NCBI RefSeq assembly: GCF_003144245.1
Contig: NW_020289987.1
Location: forward strand, 490,076-554,075
DNA: 64,000 nucleotides
Source: Jaminaea rosea
Taxonomy: Eukaryota; Basidiomycota; Exobasidiomycetes; Microstromatales
Direction of reading: 5' to 3'
Shown: positions 51,404 to 62,576 of the stretch, piece by piece
Layout: every line of letters starts with the position of its first letter
Numbering within the stretch: position 1 is the first letter of the stretch
Notes under the pieces: generated by a model
Told to the model about the DNA's origin: nothing
Databases searched by the model: none
What the model saw: only the letters and a program-made list of their open reading frames with translations
Position numbers and translations under genes: made by a program

Positions 51404-54223
51404 ATGTCCTCGTCCGGTCGCGACGGAGAAAGAGTCACTCCTCGCTCCCCCACCTCCCCCTCCACCGGCTCGCAGCACCTCTCCGTCGCCTTCTCCCCTC
51501 AAGAGCGATTACCCCTCGAACGCCTCGAGTCGGTCGTAGTCGCGGGACCCTCGAGCCTTCCTTCCCCACCTCAGCGTGCAGAGGAGGAGGGTTTGACGTC
51601 CACTACCGCCTCGCATCGGCCACATCGCCGGGACACGCCGCATTCCCGCCGGCCAAGCCGCAGATCAACGCGAGGGTCTGACGGCGAGTTTGCGCGCCCC
51701 TCTCGCTCCTCGACGGCGCGATCGCGAACGGGTCTCGTAGATGAGCAGGCAGTAGAGGATGGCGAGGAGGAGTCGCTTCGCTCGCATTCGCACGCTCACG
51801 GTCTGGCCCGGCTGAAGCCTACGCGCCTCATTGATCTGCACGAGCTACGCCCCGACATCAAGAAGTTGTCTATCTTGCCTACGGTGCATTTCCCTGGGCA
51901 GGGGAGTGGGAGGGAGAGCGAATTTCTGCAGGAGGAACCGATTTGGGCTAGGAGGCCGTGGAAGTGGCTCTACATGGTGAGGAGTGGCGGCGGCGGCGGC
52001 GGCGTGTAGATTGAGTGGTAGAGATGATGGGCTGACCGAGCTTCAATCCCGGCCCGCGCTGCGCCAGGTCTACTTTGGGCTTTCAGTCGGTCTGATCTTT
52101 CTGCCTTACTTTGCCATCGCTTCGATCCTGCCGAGATGGAGGGCAAGACCATCGTGGACGTGAGTCCGCGCGACGCATTCAACCCCGCGTATCTGCTCTG
52201 ACATGCTCACGTCTCGCCCCGCGCCCGCAGCTGGAAGCGCTCCACCCTCGTCCGCCTCTATCGTCACGGAACGCGCCTGACCTTTCGCACACACACCAAC
52301 CTCAGCCGCGATCTCTCCAAAGCCGTCCCGCACTCCTCGACGCTGCGCTGCAAGTTCGTCTGGATCTCCCCGCCGCCAGAGGCCGAAGTACGCGGCGAGC
52401 TCAAACGCGCAGCAGAGCAGCAGGGCATCTCAAGCGTGCGAACCTGCGGATTCTGGTACGGCGAGCCTTTACCCGGTGAAAGCTGCGTGCCCGGCGGGCC
52501 AGCTGAGGGTCTTTCCCAAGCTTCCCCGCCGGGTCGAACGACGGTGGGTGTAGGCCGCGCTGCAGGGGTGGATGAGAAGGTCGTATACCACCTGCACGGC
52601 GGGGCGTACTGGATTGGGACGGCGCACGAAAAGGACGTGACTGCTGCGGTGAATACCGAGGTGCTGCGTTACCTCGACGAGCTCTATCGGAGCGGTGAGG
52701 CGAGATCGAAGCCGGAGAATCGATGCACGCGCTCCCTCTCCCTCGACTACAGGCTATCAGTTCCACATCGCCCGCGGCTAGGCTCGTACCCAGCTGCCCT
52801 CCTCGACGCCCTCGCTGGCTACCTCGACCTGGTGCGCACCTGTGGCTTCAAGCCGAGGAACATAGTCGTCGCAGGCGACTCGGCGGGGGGCAATCTCGCG
52901 CTAGCCCTGTGTCGCTACCTACGCGACGAGCGAGTCGAAGAGGTTCCCGGTGCCTGCCTACTCCTCTCCCCTTGGGCGGACATCTCTCGCTCTCATGCCG
53001 GCCCTCTACATCGCCCAAATCCATTCAGTAGCGCCGCTATGAACCGCAAAGTGGACATCATCTCCAACTCGACCGCCTTCCGCAACACGGCCGTCCAAGC
53101 ATTCCTCGGCGCCCTCCCCGCGCGCGAAGCGTATCGCAATCCGTACCTCTCCTCTTGCTCACTCCAGCTCCCTCCTTCGCAAGGCGGAGATGGGCCGGAC
53201 TGGGGGTTTAGGGGCTTTCCCGGGCAGACGTACATTGTTAGCGGGTCGGGAGAGATCAGCTACGATCAGCACCTGACACTCGCGCATCGCATGGCTGCGG
53301 GCACGAGGAGGAGGGTACCGCGCTACGTTGGGGATGCGTTGAGTAGGGGGAGTGATCCGTACGAGTTGGCGGCGCGGTTGAGCTATCCGAGGCCGATGGA
53401 GCATGAGATTTCGTTGTGGCCGAGCGCGGAGCGCGATGCGGGTGAGCCGGGCGCGGAGCCGGGCGCGGAGCCGGGCGCGGAGCAGGAAGAGGGAAGGGCG
53501 AGGGAAGGCGAGGAGCAGAGGAAGAAGGCAGAAGTCGCCCTACCGCAGCGCGACGAGTCCGGGCACATCAATACGGTCGTGGCCCTTCCTGATCCCGCGG
53601 AGGAGGGGGAAAGAGATGTGGCTGCACAGCCGGGAGAGGCGCCTACGACGCCGGGGGCCAAGCATGGCTCGTCTGCGCCGGTCGAGGCGGGCAAGGAGGA
53701 GCGCGAGGAGCGCGAGGAGCGAGAGGAGGGAGCTAATCAGCAGCCACACACGGCGCCCGCCGTATCCAAGGTCCCGACAATGACGGCCCTCTCCGTCCCC
53801 ATGCCCACGCCCAACGGCAAGCCCAAGGCAGGTTCTTCCCTCCTCCGCCCACCCATGGTGCCCCTTTCGAGCGGGGGCGCCTTCATGCGGATGCAGAGTC
53901 GCTCCAACCTGCCCACACCCGGGTCCATCGGTGCGTTCCGTTTTGCAGGGGACGGAGATCACGATGCCGACGCCGATCACGAGCGCGAAGGCGATGACGA
54001 TGCGGGCGCGGGGACTGACGACTACTTTGGGGCAGCGGCAGGAGCGGGCGGAGCGCCGCAGAAGCGTACGGTGTACCTCGACGAGGTGAGGGATGGGGTG
54101 CACGATTTGCTGCTTTTCCCCTGGCATGAGCCGGAGAGGGGGGAATGCTGGCGCCGCATTGTCAGGTGGATCGATGCGGGCGGTGAGGGGCAGGGCGACG
54201 CAGCCGCGACGCCTGCCGTGTAG
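51404..54223 (+). CDS. Membrane-anchored HSL-type alpha/beta hydrolase with a long disordered insert
   Basis: Exons 51404-51976, 52068-52159 and 52231-54223, 885 residues. N-terminal 190 residues are basic and disordered; the second exon encodes a transmembrane helix (YFGLSVGLIFLPYFAIASIL). The lid-proximal YHLHGGAYWIG (HGG oxyanion motif), NIVVAGDSAGGNLALAL (GDSAG nucleophile) and SPWADISR identify the hormone-sensitive-lipase/steryl-acetyl-hydrolase group. Between the core and the catalytic His (RDGVHDLLLFPWHEPERG, near residue 850) is an insert of about 230 low-complexity residues with GAEP and EER repeats. Likely an ER- or droplet-associated lipid/sterol ester hydrolase. Confidence 0.82.
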
Positions 54224-54325
54224 GGTGGGAGGGAGGTGTAGACACGACACGATATCGCGCAAGAGCTAATTGTATCACGCAGCATTACATTGTGGCAAGA
54301 ATCGCTTCACGCCCCCGCTGCCCGC

Positions 54326-55375
54326 CTACTCGAACACGATGACGTTCCTGAACTTCGGGTTGCCCTTGATGACCTCCTCGTACGCCTTGTTGGCGTCATC
54401 CAGCTTATACGTCTGCACCATAGCCTTGACCTTGTTGTCTCCCAGAGCAGCAAAGTTGACGAGCTCCTCGTTGTTGATACTGCATCCGCACGTAAGGCCG
54501 CGCACATTGAGGCGCTGAGTCACCATGGCCAATGGGTCGAACTCGAAGTTCTTGCCGTCCGTAGGCACTCCCACGATGACTAGATCACCGTTGCGCGCAA
54601 GGAGGGGGAGCAAGGGTCCAATGCTCGCCGCAGAAGGGGCAGTAGCGACTGCCAGCTTGGCACCGCCGTATTTCTCCTTAATCTTTGAAGCGTCCTTGGC
54701 CGCGAAGTAGTCGTGCGCGCCCAGCTGAAGGGCGAGGTCGCGCTTGCTCTCACTGCCGCTCACGGCTACGACGTGGAAACCTGCCTTGCGCGCGAACTGC
54801 AATGCAAGGTGGCCAAGACCACCGATGCCCTGGATGAGGACCACGTCGCCCGCCTTGGCCTTGCCGTGGCGGAGAGCGTCGTTGACGGTCAAACCCGCGC
54901 AGAGGAGAGGGGCCATCTCGGGGAGGGAGATGCCGGTGTTCTCTGGCAGTTTGACGACGGCCGTCCAGTGGGCCAGCACATACTCCTGGTGGCCGCCGCC
55001 CGTGTGAGCCGTAACTCCCGTGACTTGGAAGGAGTGGCACGAGTAGAACTCGCCTTTACGGCAGGCCTCGCATTGGTGGCAGTAACCGCCGTTCCAGCCG
55101 AGTCCGACGAGGGAGCCCTCCTTGTATTCGTCAGATACGCCGGAGCCTTTAGAGACGAGGTGACCGACGACTTCGTGACCGGGAGTGTAGGGGAAGGGGG
55201 TGCCCATTACCCCCTCGACGGCAAAGTGGTCCGAGAAGCATACGCCCGAGGCGGAGACCTTGATGAGGACTTGGTGGTCCTTGGGCGTGGGCGTGGGGAC
55301 AGTCTTGACGGTGAGGGGGGCGCCCTTCTTCTCTACGACGGCGGCGCGGTGTTCTTTGGGGATGCTGGAAGACAT
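54326..55375 (-). CDS. Zinc alcohol dehydrogenase (propanol-preferring type)
   Basis: Single exon, 349 residues from MSSSIPKEH. Catalytic-zinc ligands in GVCFSDHF and PGHEVVG; structural-zinc cysteines in the cluster YC-HQ-C-EA-C-RKGEFYS-C; cofactor-binding IQGIGGLGHLALQFARK. Catalyses NAD(P)-dependent alcohol/aldehyde interconversion in the cytosol. The upstream leader carries a long GT/GC-type microsatellite directly before the start. It is divergent from the adenosine kinase gene. Confidence 0.92.
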   Translation of the reverse strand: MSSSIPKEHRAAVVEKKGAPLTVKTVPTPTPKDHQVLIKVSASGVCFSDHFAVEGVMGTPFPYTPGHEVVGHLVSKGSGVSDEYKEGSLVGLGWNGGYCHQCEACRKGEFYSCHSFQVTGVTAHTGGGHQEYVLAHWTAVVKLPENTGISLPEMAPLLCAGLTVNDALRHGKAKAGDVVLIQGIGGLGHLALQFARKAGFHVVAVSGSESKRDLALQLGAHDYFAAKDASKIKEKYGGAKLAVATAPSAASIGPLLPLLARNGDLVIVGVPTDGKNFEFDPLAMVTQRLNVRGLTCGCSINNEELVNFAALGDNKVKAMVQTYKLDDANKAYEEVIKGNPKFRNVIVFE

Positions 55376-56160
55376 GGTGATGTAGTTGAGTGTGTGTGCG
55401 TGTGTGTGCGCGTGTGTGTGCGCGTGTGTGTGTGCGTGTGTGAGAGTGTGCGTGGGTGTGAGAGAGGCTGGGATCGGGGGTGATTCGCCTTTTTGTAGGC
55501 TTCGCTCACGACTTGAGGGCGGGCACAAAATGTCGCACGACAGCAGACGCCGGACCGTCGCTCTGCCGCCTCCTCCACTCTGTGTGCCCGCTGCTACGAC
55601 CGTGGTTTTCGCGGACCAGAGACGCGGGACGGCGGAGCGCGAAGAGAGAGCACACGATGAGGGCACCAAGAGCGAACGCTGCTAGGCAGATAGTGAGCTC
55701 TCCATGGACATGGTAAGATTGTAAGATTGTAAGATTACCGTCGCGGATGAGCATGACGTATCGCCGGGCACTACTCAACGCTTGGCGACCCCCGTCATTC
55801 CCTCTACGAGCGTGCGCCGTCGCCTTCTCTGCGAGCGTGCGCAGCCTCATCTGCTCGACCGTACCATTGCAATCATACTCGCCATCGCTTACCTTGCCGA
55901 TGCCTGCTTGCTTGTTCATCATCCGCCGCCCTTCGTACCAGACGGAGAAGCCATCGTCGACGGGGCGGCGCGGAGTGGAGGTCTGACACGCACGCAAGCT
56001 CCCACGTGGTCTCAGGGCGGGGCGGGCGTGTGTCTGGCCGGGCTCGGCGAGGGGCCGGCGAGAAGAAGTTGGTTGGTTGGGCGTGGGACGCAACACTCGG
56101 CGCGGGACTGACAGCAACGGTTGCTTCTTCACCATCACCAACAACGACTAATTCGCAACC
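55376..56160. promoter_or_regulatory. Divergent region, alcohol dehydrogenase / adenosine kinase
   Basis: 785 bp. Besides the dinucleotide tract it contains a triplicated TAAGATTG (about 55709-55737). The open frames in this span lack domains. Confidence 0.4.
55385..55465. repeat. GT/GC dinucleotide microsatellite
   Basis: An almost uninterrupted GTGTGTGCGTGT-type tract over about 75 bp starting just 10-20 bp upstream of the alcohol dehydrogenase ATG (minus strand reads CA-rich). It probably lies in the 5' leader. Confidence 0.85.
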
Positions 56161-57415
56161 ATGACTGGACAGTACGAGCTCATCGCCATTGGCAACCCTC
56201 TGTGAGCACCGCGAGTGAGCAGGAGCAGGATCTGGCTGCTGACCCACACCACGTCCTCGCACCCGCTCTCACAGCCTCGACATGCAGGCCCGCGACGGCG
56301 GTGAGGAGCTTCTCAAGAAGGTGAGGCGCCGCGTGAACAGACGTCACGCCAACACACCCACTGACGCCTCGCGCCTCTCTCCCTGACCCCTCGCAGTACA
56401 ACCTCAAGGCCAACGACGCCATCCTCGCCGGCCCCGAGCACATGCCCATCTACAAGGACGTTGCCGAGAACCACCAGGTGACCTACATTGCCGGCGGTGC
56501 CTCGCAGAACGCCGCCCGCTGCGCACAGTACGTCCTCCCTGCCAACTCGACGGCCTACTTTGGTGCCGTCGGTGAGGACGACCTCGCTCAGCAACAGCGC
56601 AGCGCCAACGAGCGTGAGGGTCTCAAGAGCGTCTACCAGGTCATCAAGGGCACTCCTACGGGCTCGTGCGCCGTCGTCATTACGGGACACCACAGGTCGC
56701 TCTGCACCAACTTGGGTGCGGCCGAGAAGTTCACAAAGGACCACCTCGAGACGGCCGAGGCTCAGCAGCTCATCAAGGGGGCAAAGTACGCCTACATGGA
56801 GGGTTACTTCCTCACGCACGGCCTCGAGTCGGCCATGATCCTCGCCAAGCACGCCGCGGAGAACAAGCAGGTGCGCACAGGCACTAAAAAGACAGCGTGG
56901 TCGTGATCACTGAGCTGACCCTTACGCTGCCCTCACGGCGCACACAGATCTTCTCCATCAACATCTCGGCCCCCTTCATCGCGCAATTCTTCAGCGCCCA
57001 ACTCGACGAGATCCTCCCCTACTCGTCCCTCGTCTTTGGCAACGAGACCGAAGCCGAAGCCTATGCCGAAGCGCACAAGCTCCCCAACACAAAGGACCTT
57101 GCCGCCATTGCGCAGCACATTGCCGACTCGCCCAACAAGAGCGCCGCAAAGCGCACCGTCATTATCACGCACGGCGCCGAGCCTACGATTCTTGCGCAGG
57201 AGGGCGGTAAGGAGACGAAGACGTTCCCCGTGCAAAAGGTCGAGGACATCGTCGACACCAACGGCGCTGGGGACGCTTTTGCTGGTGGTGTGCTGGGCGC
57301 GAGCGTGGCTGGCAAGAGCATCGAAGAGGCCATTAGCGTGGGGCAGAAGTTGGGCGCCATGTGCATTGGCCAGAATGGGCCTGTGCTCGCTTTCCCCAAG
57401 CAGAAGGTGATGTGA
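56161..57415 (+). CDS. ADO1: Adenosine kinase
   Basis: Exons 56161-56201, 56275-56320, 56397-56870 and 56948-57415, 342 residues. The start MTGQYELIAIGNPLLDMQARD crosses the first junction and carries the substrate-binding NPLLD. Other motifs: YIAGGASQNAARCAQY (small-lid GG), YFGAVGEDD, TGSCAVVITG, FSINISAPFI, VFGNETEAEA and the PfkB signature DTNGAGDAFAGG with the catalytic Asp. The enzyme salvages adenosine to AMP and keeps the S-adenosylmethionine cycle running by removing adenosine. The tiny first exons (41 and 46 nt) are supported by phase and motif continuity. Confidence 0.94.
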
Positions 57416-57555
57416 GCGAGCGCGCGCGATGAGGCAGGCGTAGAGGGTTGCGCGACGTAGAGGGTTTTCAACACCACCCGTGGGACACGACTTGATATAT
57501 AGACATCGAATGAGAGCTAATGTTCAACACAAACCGCCGCGCGCGCCTGCGGTGA

Positions 57556-59722
57556 TCAACGACGCTTGCGCACGTCTACGAGGGCGGCAGGAGGGGCGCT
57601 CTCCTTCTCTACCACGCCGAGCACGCGGGCAGGGAGGAGGGCGAGGTGGAGGACCTGCTCGAGAAGCCAGGCGAGGGCGTTGAGCCAGCCGTAGAAGATC
57701 TGCGTGCGCGCGGGGCGAACGCGATGTCAGTAGGTGGTCGCTGTCGCACCCTCTGCGCGCGCACTCACCATCGGGATCACGCCCATCATCAAGTTTCCAC
57801 CCACTCCACGCCTCACAATCGTATCCCACAGCTCGCGCTCCACCGTCTCCTTGACTCGCGCGTCCTTCCACGGCCCCTCCAATCGATAGAAGACCGTGAA
57901 AGCGGCCCCCAACGCGTAGCACAGCATCGTCTTGACTCCATAATCGCGCCACAGCTCCCACAGTCCCGGATCGCTGTGCATATCCCTCGCCAACTGAGAG
58001 ACGTAAGCCGAATAGTCCACCCCGTACGTAATGCGGGCCTCGGCCGGTTGGAGGAGATTGTAATGCCCTTTCCCCCTCGGCGGGCTCAGCTTCCCAGCGA
58101 GGACCAGCGACCAGAGCTGAGCGCACATCTCCGCTTGAGGAGGGATGGCCCCCACGCCCGGTCGGGTGAAACCGATGAAGGCTACGCTCGGATCGTCCCG
58201 CTTCCACACGCCTCGCACGTCGGCCTCGCGGGGCAGTGGATAGTCGTCGGTAAGAAAGGGAAATGACTGAGAGTACCCGGTAGCATAGACGGCCACGTCT
58301 GGCTTGAAGGGCTCTTCGCGGAGCTTCTCGCGCATGCGCAGATCTTCCTTCCTGCCGTTGCGCGTGAACACCACCTCCCCCTCTGGCGTGACATGCGAGG
58401 GAAAGGGGGCAAGATCGATCCCGACTTCCTCCTCTGTGTAGTCGGGCGGGTTGAGATACTCGGCGAATCGCTCTGCCCACCTGGATCTCTTCTTGTAAGG
58501 CCGATTGATGTACGGCATAGCCTTTGCGCTCTTGTTGAGAAACACGTACGCCCTCCCCTGCTTCTCCGGCGGGAGCTCCCCGACCCACTGGGAACAACCA
58601 GCTTTCGTACCCGTCAAGGCTGGGAGGACTACGTTGCGCAGCCCGAAATCGCTCACGAACCAGCGTAGGCGTGAAGCCCCGATCCAGGGGTGGACGTAGG
58701 CCGTCTCGCAGAGGTTGGAGATGAGACCGTCGATGGGTAGCTTTCCCTCGAAGCGTTGGCCGAGGACGGTGAAGTCGGAGAGGACCGCGGGGAAGGAGAG
58801 GAACCCGCCGCGAGTGCAGAGGACGATTGAGGAGGCGCGAGCTTTGACTGCTAGGTAGGACTGTGCGGGCGCGCGGGGGGAGGGTCAGCGTTTGGGATGG
58901 TGCGAGGCAGCGTGGTCGTACGTACGAGGTCCATTCCCGTCTCCCCTGTCCCCATGATGAGCACGCGCTTGCCCGTGAAGATGGCCGGATCCTTGAACGT
59001 GGCGCTGTGCAGGGTCGTGATACGTGCTTGATCCGGCGTGAGGTTCGGTGGCGTGTACTCCTGCTCCTTCTCACCCCGCTTGCTCCCCTTCGCGCCCGCC
59101 GTACTGACGTGGGGGAGCCCAGGAATCTCCGGCACGCTAGGCTCGACGTGCAGACCCGTGCAGAGCGCCAAAGCATCGAAATGTGCGCTCTCCACCTCGC
59201 CGCCCTGCCAGGTCACAACGTGATTCCCATCCTCCTCCTCCCTCGCCCTGCGCACCTGCACCACCCGCGTACCAAGCGCCCAACGTTTACATCGTTCCGG
59301 GAGGCGAAAATGCTGCGCGTACGCCGAGAGGTAGTCGCAGTACTCTGGTAAAGTCAGGTGGTCATTGTGCGCAAATGGCATGCGAAAGTCCGAAAAGCTC
59401 GTGAGCTGTTTGGATGAGACGAGGGAGGCGTGCGCATAGCTGCGGTACCCTGGTGCGCCGCAAAGGGGAGGGGGGGGCTCTCTGGTCAGCTCTCACGTCT
59501 TCCATCTGCGCGCCGCACATACGCACGAAAAGTCCCGCCTACCTCCTTCTCCTGCTCAAAGAGGCTCACTTCCACCTCGAAGCCTTCCTCTCGCCACCTA
59601 CTCGCCCCGTCCAGGAGAGTCTTGGCCGTCACGAGTCCGGAGGGACCACCCCCGATGATGGCTACGCGGAGAGGCGGCTTCCGCGAAGAAGAAGAAGAAG
59701 AAGAGGCGACTGCGGGCGACAT
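57556..59722 (-). CDS. Flavin-containing monooxygenase (FMO-like)
   Basis: Exons 59722-59527, 59449-58926, 58860-57769 and 57699-57556, 651 residues. First Rossmann motif IIGGGPSGLV (FAD), then EVGGTF-R-YRSYAHASLVSSK formed across the first junction, SDFRMPFAHNDH, LCTGLHVEPSVPEIPG, second Rossmann IMGTGETGMDL-SYLAVKA (NADPH) across the second, and DVAVYATGY near residue 450. The C-terminal part is longer than usual for FMOs and includes hydrophobic helices (YGVKTMLCYALGAAFTVFY; IFYGWLNALAWLLEQVLHLA) that may bind membrane. Role: NADPH-dependent oxygenation of N- or S-containing compounds or a Baeyer-Villiger reaction. Confidence 0.88.
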
Positions 59723-59853
59723 GTTGTCGGTTGGCCGCAAGATCTCTCAAGTTGAGTGAAGGCAGAGGCGACGTTGGTGTTGCTCAGGAACGCGGGAGAG
59801 GCTAAGGTCGACGGAGGGGCCCACGTTACGCTACGCTAGTCCGCCTCAGCTTG

Positions 59854-59885
<32 letters not shown>

Positions 59886-60187
59886 CGTCGGGGCGAGGGG
59901 ATGCAGCTGAGGTAAACAGAGCAGAGCACAAGCAGACCCTGCATCCTGCGACGCCCGCTGAGGCTTTGCTCCGCCTGCTCCGCCCTTCCGCTGCACGCCG
60001 GCCCATCTGTCCGTCCGTGCGTGCCTGGCGATCTGGAGGACCACTCTCGATGCTCGACTCTCGTGTCCAATCATCATCATCCCATCACCCCAATCACACT
60101 CGTATCCATTCACGCAGACCAATCAGCTCCATGACTCGACTCGACGCCGCAGCGACGCCACACCTCCGCATCGGCACGCTGCCAAGC
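59723..60187. other. FMO upstream region with a CCTG repeat
   Basis: Contains about eight tandem CTGC units (about 59852-59886), probably in or near the FMO promoter. No gene supported. Confidence 0.5.
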
Positions 60188-60512
60188 CTCACAGCCAGCG
60201 ACCGAGCCGGCCGCCGTCGTCCGTTGTCCGGTCGTCGAGTCATCGCTCGCGGCAGCAAAGTGCGGAACCAAGAGGGGGTGGGCTGAATGTGATTTGATGG
60301 TGGATGCGGAGGGATGTTGGGCAGGGCTGAAAAGTGCGGAGTCTCGTCGCTGCCTCACAGCCAGCGAGCGAGCCGCTCACGTTCGTCGTCTGCTCGTCGA
60401 GTCGACGCTCGCGGCAGCAAAGTGCGGAGCCAACATGGGTTGGGCTGAATGTGATGTGGTGGTGGGTGCGGAAGGGTGCTGGATGGGGCTGAAAAGTGCG
60501 GAGTCGTCGCTC
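60188..60512. repeat. Imperfect tandem duplication, period about 166 bp
   Basis: Two copies (about 60188-60350 and 60354-60512) share CTCACAGCCAGCGA, CGGCAGCAAAGTGCGGA, GGGCTGAATGTGAT and GGGCTGAAAAGTGCGGAGTC in the same order with about 80-85% apparent identity. Open frames in it are not shared between the units, so it appears non-coding. It borders the unexplained right-hand region. Confidence 0.8.
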
Positions 60513-61360
60513 GAGATTGGTGCGGGCTAATCAGTGTGAGGTGATTCGTCTACCCGCCTAATCACGACGAACCTCTCCGCCCGCCCCTCGTCCCCTTCCC
60601 CCGCCTCTACTCCTCGTCCTCGAAGGGTACTTAAACCCACCTCGCCGACGTCCCCCTCCCCCTTTCTCTCTCCTCATCCCCCCTTTCCCCCTCATCAGCA
60701 GACACCACCACCAACATCGCATCGAGACGCACGACAAGAAGTCAACGTGCAGCCCGCGGTAGCGGGGCGGCCCCCCCTGTCCCCAACACCACCTACACCC
60801 TCCTACCCGCCATCATCCTCATCGCCACCACCACCGTCACCATCACCATCGACGCCAATATCATCCGCCCCCCGCGAGCGACATGCGGTGAGGGCAAAGC
60901 CGTCCTCCACATCACCAGCCGGCTGAAGGGAAGCGAAGAACGTAAGTCTCGAGGCGGAGCACTCTGCTACGGTTTGTGGTAGCATGTACTCACATCCATA
61001 CGCACCCACTCTCTACGCAGTAGGACACCAAGCCCGGGACGCGGCGAGGGTGACTGGTGCGAGGCAGCCAGGACGTAGAAGGAAGGAAGCGAAGAAGGTA
61101 AGTGCACAGACGAGGAGCCCGCTACGGGAGACGCAGCGCTCAGTAGCTCACCACCTTGATCCTCACCGCCACCTCTCCACGACAGGTTGTGAAGCCCAGG
61201 AAGCGGTCAGGTCTAGTGGCACCATGCGAGACGACCCGAGGCGGCTGCGCGGGTAGAAGGAGAGGACGCAGGTGAGTCGCGAGTCCAGCCGGCTACGAGT
61301 GGACGTGATGGCATATACTCATCTCAACCCTCTCCCCTCGCTTGCTCGTGTGCCACGCAG
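60513..61360 (+). other. Possible spliced transcript, not resolved
   Basis: A TACTTAAACC element followed by a CT-rich tract (about 60625-60690) looks promoter-like. Downstream are three intervals with good intron signals: AAC|GTAAGT to TACGCAG (about 60940-61020), AAG|GTAAGT to CGACAG (about 61100-61185) and GCAG|GTGAGT to CACGCAG (about 61271-61360). The presumed exons have stops in several frames, so this may be a 5' UTR, a non-coding RNA or a decayed gene. Confidence 0.3.
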
Positions 61361-62576
61361 GATAAGTCTCTCCCATCCAAGAAAGAGCATGGATACAACG
61401 AGCCTGCCATTCAACAGCAGCAAGCAAGCGATCACGCACAGCTAGCCGCGAGGCACGTCAAGCATCACCTCTGCGAGGACTCACGACTTCACGCCCGTCA
61501 CTTCCAAGACTCGTCGCCCCGGCGCTGCAAAGAGAGAGGACAGCAGCCCCGAGAGGGAGCTGGGCCCCCTGAGGATCCCCTCAAGCTCCTCCGCGTCCTC
61601 AACGCCGGCACAATTAAGCAGCGGCGACATCGGCGCCACCCGCTCGCCCGTCCGCCCGCCCGTCCGCCCGCTCGTCCGCCCCACAGTGCAGCCCAGCCCC
61701 CACCAGCAAGCCCATCACCGCCTCGCACCCTCGCAGGCAGGGCTCCTGGCTGGTCTTCGGTTGTGCGCGGCCCTGCGCCCGCTGCTACTTCTCTTGGGCC
61801 TGCCCGACTGCCTCCTCATGCTCAACGCCCGCAAGCACCATGGGAGCAGGACGCGCTGCGCATCCAAGGCCTGGCCATCTCTCTGGACCAGGCTCGGGAC
61901 AGGGCGAGGGCGGCAGAGGCTGACCTGGTGGGGGCACAGGCGGCCTTCCTCTTCAGCTGGGGAGTTGAGTGCCCACTGAGCCAGCCTGTCCCCGCTGCCG
62001 CCCCCCGACCTCCCACGGGCCCTGCGACGCAGCGCAGCGCCCTCTCAGCCTCGCTGCCCGCCTCGGTCCTCCTCCTCCTCAGGACCCGCCTTGCTCTCGC
62101 CCTGCTCGCGCTCCTCCAGCGCTCCCCTCCGCGCAGCCAACTCGCCCAGCTGCGGCTCGACCGCCCCCTGCCGCCCCTCAAGCTCCTCGGGCAGGGCCTT
62201 CTCTTCCCCGCGCGGCTGCGCCGCCAGCAACTTCGTCGGCCCCGGCTGCTCGTCCTCCCTCCGCCCAGCAAGAGGCAACGCCCGCTGGTCCCTCCTCGCT
62301 CGGCTCGGACGAGCGCATTGCTGCGATCCTGGCGAAGGATGCGCAGAGGAGGGCAAGGAAGAAGGAGGTGGACAAGCTGAGGAGGGTGAAGAAGAGGGAG
62401 GTAATCCGCGCTGAGCGTGAGGTTGCTGGAGAGCTGCGTCGCGGGGAGGCTCTCGTCTTCTTGTCCAGTGATCACCAGGGATCATTCAACGCGCTCACTT
62501 CGATGTCAGCAGCTTGTGCCCAGGGACTAGCAACTGGAGGAATGGTCAAGCCAGTGGCTGAGGCTCGCATACAGCC
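61361..62576 (+). other. GC-rich open frames without clear start (possible broken gene)
   Basis: From the acceptor near 61360 a frame stays open for more than 1 kb on +; its most protein-like part is DALRIQGLAISLDQARDRA and AEADLVGAQAAFLFSW (about 61852-61965). A second frame, offset by one base, carries DERIAAILAKDAQRRARKK and KLRRVKKREVIRAEREVAG (about 62310-62425), a basic coiled-coil-like stretch, and ends at 62694. Between them the minus strand also reads as a Glu/Ala/Leu-rich helix. No ATG opens the first frame. I could not make one consistent gene model. Confidence 0.3.

Noticed and set aside
54713-55483. 256-residue + strand open frame
   Set aside because: Antisense to the zinc alcohol dehydrogenase; ends in a Val/Cys run caused by the GT microsatellite.
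57524-59176. A 550-residue minus-strand open frame rich in Arg/Ser/Pro
   Set aside because: It is in a different frame of the same strand as the flavin monooxygenase exons, with no domain of its own; a GC-driven shadow.
61481-61728. Gly/Arg-rich minus-strand frame with RAGGRAGGRA repeats
   Set aside because: Arises from a CCGCCCGTCCG-type repeat near 61640-61680; no evidence for translation.
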